Part shown: positions 37,683 to 50,400 of the stretch, in pieces
How positions within the stretch are numbered: the first letter of the stretch is position 1
Layout of the letters: each line of letters opens with the position of its first letter
From: Augochlora pura
Lineage: Eukaryota > Arthropoda > Insecta > Hymenoptera > Halictidae
NCBI RefSeq assembly: GCF_028453695.1
Contig: NC_135778.1
Coordinates: forward strand, 24,686,898-24,750,897
Direction of reading: 5' to 3'
Length of the DNA stretch: 64,000 nucleotides
Notes under the pieces: generated by a model
Databases searched by the model: none
What the model was told of the DNA's origin: nothing
The model's input: only the letters and a program-made list of their open reading frames with translations
Position numbers and translations under genes: made by a program

Positions 37683-39175
37683 CTAGAATACAAGTCTCAA
37701 ATTTTTATTATTGGACGTACCATTCTTATTACTGTTGCAATCCCCCATGATTTCACTTTCTTCATCAGTAAAATTAAATTGGCTACCAGCATGGATCCAT
37801 TCATTGATATGATCCAATTCAATATCTTCATGGTGTTGAATTTTTGTACACATTTCGTAAATACGTTCGGAAGTGAAATGATCAGAACTATCATCTACCT
37901 CAATTGGCATATTTAATAATGGTTTCCAACAGTTAGAAATTGTTATTTCTGTAATATCATTCCAAGATTCGTTGATTAAAGCAACAGCGTTTCTGATATT
38001 AAATGAGTTAATTGCTTTGTGAAAATTCATTCCATCAGTTTGAGCATTTAATACAAATGTTAACAATTTTGCTTTATATCGCCGTTTCATAGTGTCAATA
38101 ATACCTTGATCAAGAGGTTGAATAAATGTTGCCACATTAGATGGGAAAAATACTGCTTTAATTCCACCAATAGATAAAACATCTGCTAATGAATGTGATT
38201 TAGTATTATCGAGCAATAATATAGCTTTTTCAGGTAATCCTCTCCATTTTAAAAAACTACAAGTGCTAGGTACAAATTCTTCTTTAAACCATCTTTCAAA
38301 AATAGTGGTGTTCATACAGGCACTCTGTTCACTTGTATAAGTTACAGGCAACAATTGTGGTGCCAAATTTTTCAGTGCTCGTGGTTTTTTATATCTTCCA
38401 ATGACTAGTAATGGCATTTTTAATGAACCATTAACATTACAGCACATCAATACAGTCAATCTATCCTTGATCCTTTTAAACGCCAGTGATACATGCTCGA
38501 AGTTGAAATCTGTAGTTTCCTTTGGCATCATTTTATAATAAAGACCAGTTTCAACGGCGTTAAATATTTGATCTGAAGTTAATTTTTCTGTTTCTATTAA
38601 CTCTAATATTTCATTCTTAAACTTGTTAGCTGCTTCAGAATTAGAAGATAATTGTTCCCCTGCAGATGTTATACAATGAATACCGTTCCTCTGTTTCCAA
38701 TGACGAAACCATCCATCACTTGCTTTAAATTTTTCTATGCCACCAAATTCCCTAAAAAGTTCCAAGGCTTTTGCTACCAAAATAATGTAACAATGAAAAG
38801 CAATATTACTTTAAATGTGTTTATTGAAAATACTAAGACAATACCTTTTACTTGTATAACACTGATTGGATTGTTACTTTTCTTTTCATCATAAAACCAA
38901 ACAGTTAAGGCTTCATTAACTTTCTCAACAGAAGATAAGCGCACACGTTTTGAGTAGGGGGAAGTATTGTGCTTCTCCAATATTTCCCTATCGTGAATCC
39001 ACCTTCTTACTACCCGTTCATGAACGCTATACTCAACTGCTATTTCTTTTATAGAAGCACCTGCATCCCTCTTTTTTACTGCTTTCAGTTTGTCTTGCAA
39101 TGTCCAATTTTTATATGTTTTCTGTTCCTTGACATTTATGCTGCTTGTATTTGGATGACTAAATTCCATTTTCAT
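37683..39175 (-). CDS. Tigger/pogo-like (jerky-like) transposase-derived protein, copy 2
   Basis: Two exons join in phase: 39175-38845 and 38773-37683 (stop), giving 473 residues. Exon 1 has a CENP-B/pogo-type helix-turn-helix (KNWTLQDKLKAVKKRDAGAS, then EIAVEYSVHERVVRRWI). Exon 2 has a second DNA-binding segment (ASDGWFRHWKQRNGI) and the DDE domain. The expected first catalytic Asp is Val184 (FNAVETGLYYK); Asp299 (LLLDNTKSHS) and Asp332 (QPLDQG) are kept. The frame is open from the ATG, unlike copy 1. The small third exon of copy 1 has no visible counterpart; copy 2 instead reads through a possible GTACG donor near 37724 to a stop. It may be a decaying transposase or a domesticated gene. I see no terminal repeats around it. 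Confidence 0.85.
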
Positions 39176-40756
39176 ATATTTACTGACTCTTAAAATAACT
39201 TTTTTTCTATAATATAAGAAATCTATTGTATTGCACTTTATGCTAACATAATTTAATAATATATACTTTATAAAAAAACTTGAGTATGTAGTTGAACCAA
39301 CCTGTTTGATCATTTGACGTGAACTCACATAACTACTGTAACCGCTCGATAAGTAGAAGCCCTTTATAGGAGAATTAGGAACGCTCTTCACTCACACCAT
39401 TGTAGAACTGTATGCGCGCGCATTCTTTCTGCAACGGGTAAAAGTTGTTATATTATTATAATGTCTTACACTCAAATTTTATTTTTATTAATAGAATAGC
39501 ATACATTTGTCCATCCGTTCATTCTTTGCCATATTCTGCATAACTATTATGGTACATACAATGTTTATGAAAAGTTTTAACTCTCACCCAGCCAAGCTAA
39601 ATCATTTCTGCTTTTCTATGTTTTTTGACAGGACTAACACGTTGACGACGGCTTGACCCACCGGGTGGGTCATATGTGTCAGACCCGTGGGTTGCGTACA
39701 TTTGTTTATTTTGCTTGCATTTCACAAAATAGATACTACAAAAATAGGTTTATGTTATTTTATCTGAACATTATAAACAGATATTCAATAGTAAAAACAC
39801 AGAAATTCAATATTATAAACTTAACATAATTATTTAATTTTTGTAAATTTCGGGCGCCGACTCGCAGAGAAAATCGCGAATATCGGCGCCGGCGTCAACG
39901 TGTTAAAGTAGTAACATAATTGACATGATATGGGTCAAATCGAAAGTGTCCGGCATAATCACTTTTAGATTGGGAATTGGAGAGTTAAATTCTAACGTGC
40001 GATATTTCAATACACAAAATATTTTAAAGAATCAATATATGTAATATGTAAATATAAATTGATACAATATATAAATTTTCAAAACTTCAGGCACCCTTAA
40101 AAATGTTTAAAATAATCAACTCAATTGATATAAAAGACTTACCCTGTATATTTTTCATGTGAAAAAGTAATTCGATAAGTGTAGAAAACCTTACTCTTCC
40201 AGAACCCTAAATTTCATTGCTTATGAAGCGACTATTGTAACGTAAATTTAATTGTACTAATTGTATATATATGAATAATAAATGAAATATTAACTTATAT
40301 ATAGTAGTAACAGAACTGTACACATGACATAGATTTGTAATTCTTTACTTAAATACCACCTATATTTTTTGTTACAATTTAATTATAAAATCCATACACA
40401 ATAGTTATTATTTACACTGTTTTGTACATTAATAGAAAATTGTATTGATAAAATATAGAGTCCGCAATAAAACATGATCTTGCACAAATAATGATTTAAA
40501 TTTTATATGTTTTTGTTAGAATGCAAATGATTATAAAGTATGAGGCTGTTAGCACAGAGATAACTCTGAATAAATGAATGAAGAGAGCGCATAACACAGA
40601 AGAAAGCGTTCACGAATTCATGAATTTCTTTTAAATCTACGAAGTAGATACGACAAATAGTAGTAGATTAAGTTTAATATTTGAATATTCTTGAGCATCG
40701 AATTCTTGAAAAATTTCAAGAAAAGAGAAATATATGTTTGATTCTTTTAATGTTGT
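39176..40756. other. Flank between Tigger copy 2 and KIF11
   Basis: 39301-39391 (minus strand) resembles the 5' flank of Tigger copy 1, so the duplication included upstream DNA. A short piggyBac-like MITE lies at 39638-39902. The remainder is AT-rich without conserved ORFs and should include the 3' UTR of KIF11. Confidence 0.55.
39638..39902. mobile_element. Short piggyBac-like MITE (non-autonomous)
   Basis: A 265-bp element with inverted ends CACGTTGACG and CGTCAACGTG; the match continues inward as ACGGC/GCCGG with one mismatch. It is flanked by CTAA on the left and TTAA on the right, which fits a piggyBac-type TTAA target with one changed base. Inside are a 17-base palindrome (GACCCACCGGGTGGGTC) and inverted GGCGCCGA/TCGGCGCC arms near the right end. 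It has no coding capacity. Confidence 0.7.
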
Positions 40757-43700
40757 TCAATTTATCTTTTTAGGTTTCAATGGTTGTGTATCTTCTATTT
40801 TTTGATAAGGAAGAGAATTATAACTACGATTCTCCTCATCTTCACTCTGTAAATCTGTAGAAAACAAACATGTGTTTTAGTTTAACGTTAAATGAGCTTA
40901 ACGTTATACATTTTTTAATTTTACAAGACTCATTCATTGATAATTGGAACATAAAACATTAGGCAGCATAATCGAATACTTACAATTTAAATTTGTTGGT
41001 ACAGATAAAAAGTGAGATTGGACGGGCACTTCTGATATATTTAATGTTGATCTGGAATGTTCATTGGAGTCTAAAGAATTGCACGAGTTGGAATTCTTCG
41101 ATAATAATTCACTGTTCGTTGAGGATGTAGAATATCTTGTATTGTCTAGTGTTAACGATATCAACGTAACGTCAGATATAGCGGTCGAGTTTGCAATTTG
41201 TTTTAGTGTTATTTCACCATCCAAGTCATCCTATAGATATACGTATAAAGATAATGAAGTGTTAAGATGCCTTTAGTAACACAAATGATTACTTACGTCG
41301 TCTTCTGATGTCTCAACTAATTTTCTGGTTTCCCTAAATTTTTTAAGAATTCGTTCATGCGGCGATGTTACAGTAAATTGTCGAGGATAAGAAAATTCTT
41401 TTCTAGCAGGAGTTGTTCCTATAAATGCAAGAAAAATCTTGATTAATTCCAATCTTTCTGCGTTATGCATGATGATATACATTACCTGTGGGTACATCAT
41501 GTTGTATTTCGACATCAAAGAATTGATTAACTTCCCTAGCAGCTGCATGCAATTGTTCAATATTTCCGTTGCAACGTTCTGTTGATTCTGTGATTAGTTT
41601 TTCGGTTATACTCGATATGTTTTCACATATATTAATAAGTTCGCTTTCCTCGTTCTTTATCACACTCTCATAATTTTTATTTGCATTATCGAATATTTTA
41701 AAAGCATCCTGTAACAATCACAGTTTCGAATATTTAATCATATCTGCTCTGTTTGTTGCACACATTATTTTTACAAACTTACATCCAATAAATCAAAATC
41801 TTTATTCTTATCATCATTCATTTTCTGCTGCAGTTCTTCTTCATTGCATTCTATAAGATTTTTATACTGTTTCAAGACATCAGAGCTGGCATTAATATTA
41901 GATTGTAATTCGTGTATCATATTTTTCCCTTCTGTTACAGTTGTGTTTGCTAGGTTTTCATTCTACCAATAAAACAAAATACACATGACCATTCTAAGCA
42001 TGACTTCCTTATGATATCAATATTTGTATCGAAATTACCTTTTCTAATACAGTAGTTACATTACATGCAATGTCTTCAAAATGGGTTTGTACTTGTTCTC
42101 GTAGAGTATTTTTTAATTTTATATTGTAACTACAAGTATCCATAGAGTGATTATTTACTTGATCACAAACGTCACAAACGTAATTACATTTACTAGTTAC
42201 CATAGAAAAATGTTCATTTTTATCCTTTTTTAAAAGATTGAACTCGGAAGTTACATTCTCCATTATCTTAAAAATAATACTATTTGAGTACATTTTAAAT
42301 TAATATACAGTAAAGTCCGCAAAATCATGTAATAAAGTAAAATAAAATATACCTTTGCAAATGAACGGTATTTCTCCGTAAACTCTTGCTGCTTACATAT
42401 TTCATCTGCATCTTTTTTAATAACTTCAATATTTCGAAGCACACTGTCATAAGCATTCTTTTCTTCGTTGCAAAGAGAATTTATCATTTCATTTACCTGA
42501 GTTGCAGTTTCTTTTACTTTATCTATTACATTCTGTTTTACAAATTGCAAATTTCTAATAATTTCGGTTTCAATTATTCTATTAATTTTATCTGCCGATG
42601 TTAAACAAGCGGCATTGAAAAGTTTATGGTCCTTGTCTATCGATTCTGCTGCACTCCACATCTTATCTTTCTTCCAATTTTGAAAACTTGAATACTGAAA
42701 TGTATATGAAATGACTATAATAACTAAGCACAAAAATATATGAACAAAAAGTAATTTTACAAAATTCATTAAATACATACGGATTCATTTATCTTCCCTT
42801 TTAAATTGTCAATTATTAAATCTGATTTAATTAGATGCACCTCTGGACCAGTAGCTTCCGGCTTCATAATAGTTTCAGTATCTAAGAAAATGTTATACAT
42901 TTAAATTGCCCATACTTATTAAAAAAATATTTTCACTTGATAGATTAGTGGTTTACCGATATTATTTCGAATCGATGTACAAAATTTCTTTAAGTTTTGT
43001 CCGTATTTATTGATGTCACTTTCAATACCTTCGAAACAGTGACGAATACTATCTCTAAATTGTTCCCCAAGATCTTCAAACCTTTGTTCTGCATATCTAA
43101 AAACGTATTTTGATTATATCTTATTTATCGTTTGTACTATAATAATGGCAATAACATATTGATATGTGATTTATAATTAACTTACTTTTTACGATCAATT
43201 TTTTCATGAAGTTTTTGAGAATCTACAGTTGCTGTATCTGCAATATTTACCAATGCTTGAGCTTGAGATAGTAAAGCTTGTTCTGTGTTAATATGTTTTT
43301 CTAGTAAATATTTTTGTTCGTCTCTTTCTTGTACTGTGAGTTTTAATTTTTGATGCATCGACTGTAAAGCTTCTGCAGTATTAACTAATTTGTCTTTAGT
43401 ATTGTGTAATTCTTGCATTTGTGCGTTATTTTGTACATCAAGTTCATTATATATTTTCTGAAAAAGAAAAAAAAAAAGTTAAAATGAATGGTACAAATGA
43501 TGTAATCACAAAGTTACCAAATTACCTCCTTATCATACATAGTTTTCTCCAAAGCTTTTATGTGATTAATTTTGTCCTCTATTTCTTTCCTTTGTTGAGC
43601 GATTAATGTTACCATATTATTGTAATTATCATCTGCAAGATAAACACCGTTTCTTTCACGTGTAGCCAATAAATCACGCCGCAGTCTTTCGATTTCTGAA

Positions 43701-45370
43701 GTATATTGTTTGAGAAATTCTTTTTTTGATAGTTTCTGGTTTATCTCGGGGCGATTGGTAATATTTTTTGCTCGACGAGCATAATCTAACGTGGACAGGG
43801 TTTCCTCATGATTTATACAAGCAGGAGATACGGTTGCAATAATTGATGTCTTTGTGCGTCCACCTAATGACTCTTGTAACAATCTTGTGAGCTTAGATTC
43901 TCTGTAGGAACAACGAATAAATGCATTAAAAATAACTTTACTTCTATAAAAAGACAAAATATAGAATTGTATTACCTATAAGGTATATGTGGTGCCCTTT
44001 CGACAAGGGCTGTTATGACTCTACCAAGTGTTAATAACGATTGATTAACACTACCAGCTTCTCTTGCCCTCCTATCAACAGCACCAGATCTACCCACATT
44101 TTCACTACCTGCTAGATCTACCAAATTTAATTTACCAGTTTTCAAAACCTCATCACCATCGATACTGTTTTCTTTCATGTGTACCGTAATTGAAAATACT
44201 GTATGTGATCGACTGCAATCATTTTAGCATTATAAATTAATATTTATAATAATATATTTCAAAAAGTATATGTATAGAAATAGTATACAAAATAAAATAT
44301 TCACCTGGATTGAGCATTCATTAATGTTGGAGCAGTTTGTCTTCTTTCTAATCCTTTCTCAAGAATCTTGTAAACTTCACTTTTACTATGTATTGTTATT
44401 TCTTCTAATCCATGAATAATAACTGCACCTTTCTTCGATGTGTCTTCATACAATCTATTTAAACATTCAAGCTCTTAGTTTATTGAAATATATAATGAAA
44501 CTAAAAAATTCATATAATTTTGGACTGTATACTTTATTTTAAAGCCATCATCCGAAACTGACAGAAGATCAAATAAATCCTCATTATATAATTCCAGGAA
44601 ACTAACTCTAATTGTGTACTCCTGTGTTTCTAATAATTGTAACTCGTCAAATAAGTGGCTTAAAGACCGTGGAATCATGCCAGCAGATGAATCCTACAAT
44701 AAATAATTTATATAAATATTGTAGCAAGAAATAAATATCCTTAACAATGATAATAAAAATATGTATTTCAAATTTATTATATGAACAATTTACACTTCGC
44801 CAATGTAGAGTTGGATCCTTATTGATGCCCTCCATTGTAAAAGTCTTTCCAGTACCAGTCTGCCCATATGCGAATACTGTACAATTATATCCAGCCAAAA
44901 CTTGCTCCAATAATGGACTGACAACAGCAGTGTAGACATCAATCTAATAATTAATAAAGCATATGAGGGTTTTAAATATGAATATTGAAAAAAGGGACGA
45001 ATATAAAAGAATGGAATGGTGCATTAGAAAGAGCAAAACAAAATTGTAAGAGAACTTATATGTATACCTGTTTTGAAGAAGGTCCAAATACATGATCAAA
45101 TTTATATCTCTTTGTAGAATTATCCTTTGGAAATTCATGCACTACTACTTCTTTGCTATTTGGGACAACTACTATTGTTGACGATTTACTGTTCTTCTCG
45201 GCTTCATTTATAGGCCTACAAGAAAAATAGTACGTATTGTTTTAGCATGTACAGCTGAAAAAAATATTTGGAGTTGAACAAGTAAATAGATTGATAGTTT
45301 TTCACCTGACGCGAACGAAGACTTGTATGTTTTGTGATTTCTCTTTCTTCGCAACTCGTGAATTGAGCAT
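40757..45370 (-). CDS. KIF11: Kinesin-5 motor (KIF11/Eg5, fly Klp61F)
   Basis: Seventeen exons join in phase: 45370-45306, 45215-45068, 44943-44794, 44693-44533, 44454-44305, 44212-43976, 43901-43526, 43457-43186, 43096-42957, 42881-42781, 42694-42353, 42266-42039, 41962-41783, 41708-41486, 41418-41297, 41230-40984 and 40854-40757. The product is 1079 residues, the usual kinesin-5 size. N-terminal motor: QNIQVFVRVRP, P-loop GQTGTGKT (98-105), switch I SSRSHTVFS, switch II DLAGSE (about 257-262) and HIPYRESKLTRLLQ. A long coiled-coil stalk follows, then a BimC box near 925-945 (TPARKEFSYPRQF), the Cdk1 site region. Kinesin-5 tetramers slide antiparallel spindle microtubules apart to keep the spindle bipolar. 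The gene is divergent from the dynein gene. Confidence 0.95.
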
Positions 45371-47405
45371 GTTTCCTTTATATTAGCAGCACTGATTTTT
45401 GACACATCAATTAAACCGTATAAAAGTTTGTGCTCTATCCTAAACACGACACATTCTTCTGTTACGATTTAAACGGAAAAAGAATTCAAAATGCGTAGTA
45501 GTCCAAGCGACCGTTAGAGGCACTGTGTTACATTTAAAGGCACGTTCTTGAATTTCGAAATGATTGACAATGTACTGAATCATATATTGGGAGCACAAAT
45601 TAGTTCTGTCCGTTTTCAAAAGATAGCTTTGGCTGTTATGACTTTGTGGGATTATTCTCAACCGTGGTTCAGTGCGCACACACGTGTTGCGTAGCTTTGG
45701 GTGGGATTTAAGGAAGTTTGGCTGGTTCGGATGCCCGTGAAACACAAAAGTGTTCTGCTTGTGTAGGACTTGTAAAAATTAACTAGTTACACAGAAACCG
45801 TCTTTAAAACTTTATTTCCTGGATAAAGATGTTATCTCCAAGGCTCCAAAAAATAAAGCCGCGTATTTTCCCGAGGAATCGAGTTTTGTTCCTGCGTTCC
45901 TTCTTCTTTTTCCTTCCTTGTCCAATAGGAAAATTGGGATCCACTAGGTGGGTGCTGATTCGTCGGATGACCCGTCTTCCGGTTGCAGATTGGTGGTGAT
46001 TGGTGGTTCGACGGTGCGCGTGCGGATGGAGATGCGCGAGAGTCGAGCGCGCAGGGGTAAAAAGCCCGCCGAAACGAACATTGTGGGGGTGTGCCGTGCG
46101 CGAAGATTTCGGCTCGAGGATTGAGTAAGAGAGAGAGAGAGAGGTCAGAGTTTTCTTTTGTGACTCGTCTAGTTCATGTGAAATTGGAGAGGGTCTTACA
46201 AGAGGCTACGTGACTTTCTCTACATTCCTCGATTAGTCTCACTAGATAAAAAAAGGCTCAACGAAGAATTTCGTGGGAACTCTCTCATTATCTCCTTACA
46301 TATTCTCAGTTATTCCCCTCGGCCGATACTGTATCTCTATATAAATATACAATATAAATCTGTATTTACATTCGAACTTCCCTCCTGTCGCCATTAATTG
46401 AAAGCGTATAGTTTAATAGCGCGGTCGTAATATAAACTAGTGACTATGTTCGCGTCGCTCATGAAACGTGATAACGTAACACTATACATACATGGTTTCC
46501 TGAATTTCCCATAGTTTCCCCCACTGTACATAATAGTAAATACATACATATATACATTGTAGAAAAAAGTGTTCTTTTGAATTATCCCGCCTCGCAGAAG
46601 AACATTGTTACCACGAGTTTTGTTTAATTACTTGTAAAAATAATACTTTTGATTGAGAAGAAATGGAGACGATGCAAAGAAACGGGACAACCATTCGAAC
46701 AAGTAAATTGCATATTTTAAAAACAATTTACAACTTAATGTGCAGTCACCGAAAATCGTGAAGCATCCTTCAGGTAAGAAATGTATTTAATTCGATTTAA
46801 CAAAATTGTTACACGCTTTCGATGTGCACTTTTACTTTAGACTTATGAAGGGAATATAATTAGTCACATATGATCTTCTCGTTTTGCTATTAAGTATCGT
46901 CATGGCAACGTCATTGTTTATTATTACTACACTTTTCACTTCAACTTTCTATTTTAACAATTTAGTGCAATTTTAAATGAAGGTAATGTTAATGACGTAT
47001 AAGTTTGAATTGCTTATAGTTATGTAAAGGATTTAAAATTCAAAATGTAAAACCATTTGTAATGGTAACAAAATTTGTATATATAAATAACATATATAGA
47101 TAATAATCTACAATTACTTTTTAAAATTATGATTATAAAGTTTTTATATGGAAAGTGGGAAATATCAGAAAATGATCTATGATGATAGTAAATATGTATA
47201 CACTTTTCAGTAGTAAAATCCAAATACTTGAAAATTTAACAACTATGCTAAAATTTATATCCAAAGAAATTGTTGTGTTCTAGACATAGTATATGTATAC
47301 TATGCCTAGTATATCTATACTATGTCTATGTGTTATGTTATACACAGTATAACATAATAAATGTTGTAATTAGTATATGTACATCTTAATATTGATTCTA
47401 GGACA
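45371..47405. other. Divergent promoter region, KIF11 / axonemal dynein
   Basis: It includes a GC- and CpG-rich patch at about 45950-46110 and a GA run (46131-46142). A probable 5' UTR exon of the dynein gene ends at a GTAAGA donor after 46773. Its acceptor is TTGATTCTAG at 47401, just before the dynein ATG. Two hairpins lie at 47282-47357. I see no conserved coding sequence. Confidence 0.5.
47282..47357. repeat. Two adjacent AT-rich hairpins
   Basis: The first (47282-47327) has about 22-base arms starting AGACATAGTATA and ending TATACTATGTCT with few mismatches. The second (47333-47357) has perfect 11-base arms TTATGTTATAC and GTATAACATAA around an ACA loop. They lie 50-120 bases before the dynein start codon, in the presumed 5' UTR intron. 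Confidence 0.75.
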
Positions 47406-50400
47406 ATGAACAAAAAAAAGTTTAAAAATGATTTTACTCAAATACCATGGGTACCAGCAGTCAAATCTGTTGAATCTATTGACTGGTCATTGTGCCAACA
47501 GCATGCTGGAAAGCAGACATTACCAGGTCATTCTTGGTCAAAAATCACATCCAAAGAACATTTAAATAGATATATAAAATTATCAGAAGATTTTGGTAAC
47601 ATATTTACATCAACTGTGTACCAACTTCATAATAAGAGATTATTGAAAGATAAAGAGCAGTTTAAAGCAAATCCTGAGGTGTTTGGACAAAAACTTGCAT
47701 ATCCTCCGTTGGAGTTTCAGAGAAAGTATAAAGATGAGATACAAGGACCTGTAAAGAAATATGTGCATCATCTACCAAATAATATTATTAGTTTGGAAGA
47801 TCTAGCTGATGGTACTTGGGTGCCTTCAAATTATGTTGAGAAACAGGTTTCTAAAATATTTAAAAGGGTTGGTAAGATTAAGAAGTTCAAAGATGCTAAG
47901 CAAAAGATCTCATCAAAAATGGAGGTAAAATATGTTCTCTATTTGTATAAATACGAATTTGCAAATATTTTATTGATTATTGAAAATTGTAGAATTTCCA
48001 ACAATATGAGGCTGAAATGCCAAGGTCAATAGAGGACCAAATAGATAGTTTATTAAAAGAAATTAATGAGGAACAGAGGAGATATGCAGAAGTAGAAGAT
48101 AATGAAATAATTGTTTTGAGTAGTCGTGGAAATATGTTTCCAGAATTAGACAGTTATGATTATAGTAACTTTGAAGAGGCAAAGAAATATATTACTGGTA
48201 AATTGCGGAAACGGGAAGAGTAAGCTCTAAATTATTTTGAGACTACATGTGTTGATACTATTTCGTTAATGAGAGATCTTCTTTAGTTTCAACGAATTAC
48301 TAGAATTTTTAAAATCGGAGATTATTGAAGATTACAAACAACGTCTCCAATATACTATTGCTGATTGCATTCTCTTGGATACCTCTGAAAGAAGAAGATT
48401 ACGCTTTGACAAATCTCCTATTGAGTATCCACTTATTACAATACGAGCACCTGTTCCTTGGCATATGTCTAAATTAATTGCTGAACATCATATGCAGTAC
48501 AATTTGTTCATTGGAAATGAAATACTCAAAGATATTCAAGATCTTTATTTCTCCAAGTAAGATAAGATCTTATAGTTAGTATTTTATAGTTTTATACTTT
48601 TTAAAATCTATGTACGGATAATGTTTTAAGTTAAATAATGGTATGAAAAGCATCTAGTAAACATATTTAATGATTACTTTATCAGGTATCAAGATATGAT
48701 GATACTAAAACTTCAAGATCTAGGGGACTTTCCTATCTTGGCTTTTGAATTAGAGGGCAGAGTAAACTCATTATGCAATGAAACAATGAATAAACTCACA
48801 AAAGAATGGTTGGCAAATATCGCTGAAATTTTTCTAGAAAAGAAGCACATCTGGTCTTGTCTGGTAGAAGAACACCATAAAACCTCTACTGTGATGATAC
48901 AAAATTATTTTTTAAGTGTGAACACCCTACTATCTAACCAATTACGGATGATAGTAATGAAAACGTTGGAGCATATCAAAGAATTTTTTATAGAATACAG
49001 CAATGGAAACTACTTTAAGGGTGATTATGAGGACCTGATGTTTTGCAAGTAGAAAACCTTTCCACTTCTCATAGACCTCATATATTTTCCAAATAATATT
49101 TAGGTATCTTCCAGACCACCCTTCATAACTGTAATAATTGAACCAGAACTTGGCACTCCATTTTTGCATTGTAAACCAAATATTCTGGAAGTACAATCAA
49201 TGATCTTACAATGTATCGATAACATCCTTAGAGTAGCAGCATATGTTCCAAAAATCGAAACTCTTCTATTTCCTGAACTAGAGTGTCGCGATTATTTGTT
49301 CCCTGTATCGAGATACGAGGAGGAGGTAAGAATAATGTATTTATTGAAAGCTCCATATGACTTAAACTTCAATAACTAAAAACATTAACTTTTGGTGTTG
49401 TAGGTTTCGAAAATAATAGCCGATACACTATATGTCCTCAATGAGCATGCCACAGGACCAGGACTTTACTTGAAGTGTTACAATGATTTGCTGTACCTCT
49501 TGGACGGGCAAGCTAAACAAAATTTGGACAATTTCTTTGCAATAGATCCATTTCCATTTTTGCGTGAATTCGAGAATCGAATAAAGGACTACGATAATCT
49601 CCGAAATGAGATAACCTTATTTCGTTCTAAGGTAAGAGCAATTTTTCATGGGAGAAATTGCGCTATAAATACTAGATTCTTTCAGATCCCTCTGAATATG
49701 ATCGAGATTGATTGTTCATTGGTCAATGACACCTTGAGGAGAATACTGCATGATCTTCGCAGTCAGATCTGCGACTACTTCGCCGACGAACTACGGGCCA
49801 ATAACCGTGATCTATGTACCACCTTCGATACGATAGCAGAGATCATCTCAAAGATGCCTGAGAAGACACGCGAAGTGGTCGAACTTTACAATTACCTATG
49901 CGAAAGCCGAGACTCGACCTTGTTCAACTTAAAAAGACAACTGGCTCGTTCCATCGAATTACTGTTGTTCCTATTTGACTATCAACCTCCGACAACGGAA
50001 GACATCCAACTAAGTTCCCGCGCCATCACCTGGCCAAAGGAAATGGACACGGTGATGGAATTAGCGAATTCTAGACTGAACATGAGAAGGGAGTTCCTGG
50101 AAGAGGTGCTGCGCATAAGAAAAGAGACTTTCGAACATACGATCAAGAGCATGGAGAATAGTATTGACCAGTTCAAACGGAAAGATCCTCCAATGCTGTC
50201 AATGTCTGAAATGGAGGACGCAGTTAAAGAGGTGGAGCATCTCTCCGCCGGGATGGAGGCAATCAAAAAGGAAGCTGAGGAAATCAATGAAGAGGAATCC
50301 CTTTTGGACATGGAATTGAGTCCGTATATGACGCTGCCGGCGATGGCAAACCTTGTGAATACATTAGACACTGTCTGGCACACCACGTTAAGTTTCCACG

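Noticed and set aside
33700..39420. Possible intact Tigger element with terminal inverted repeats and TA duplications
   Set aside because: I could not find matching inverted ends around either copy, so I describe genes rather than a complete element.
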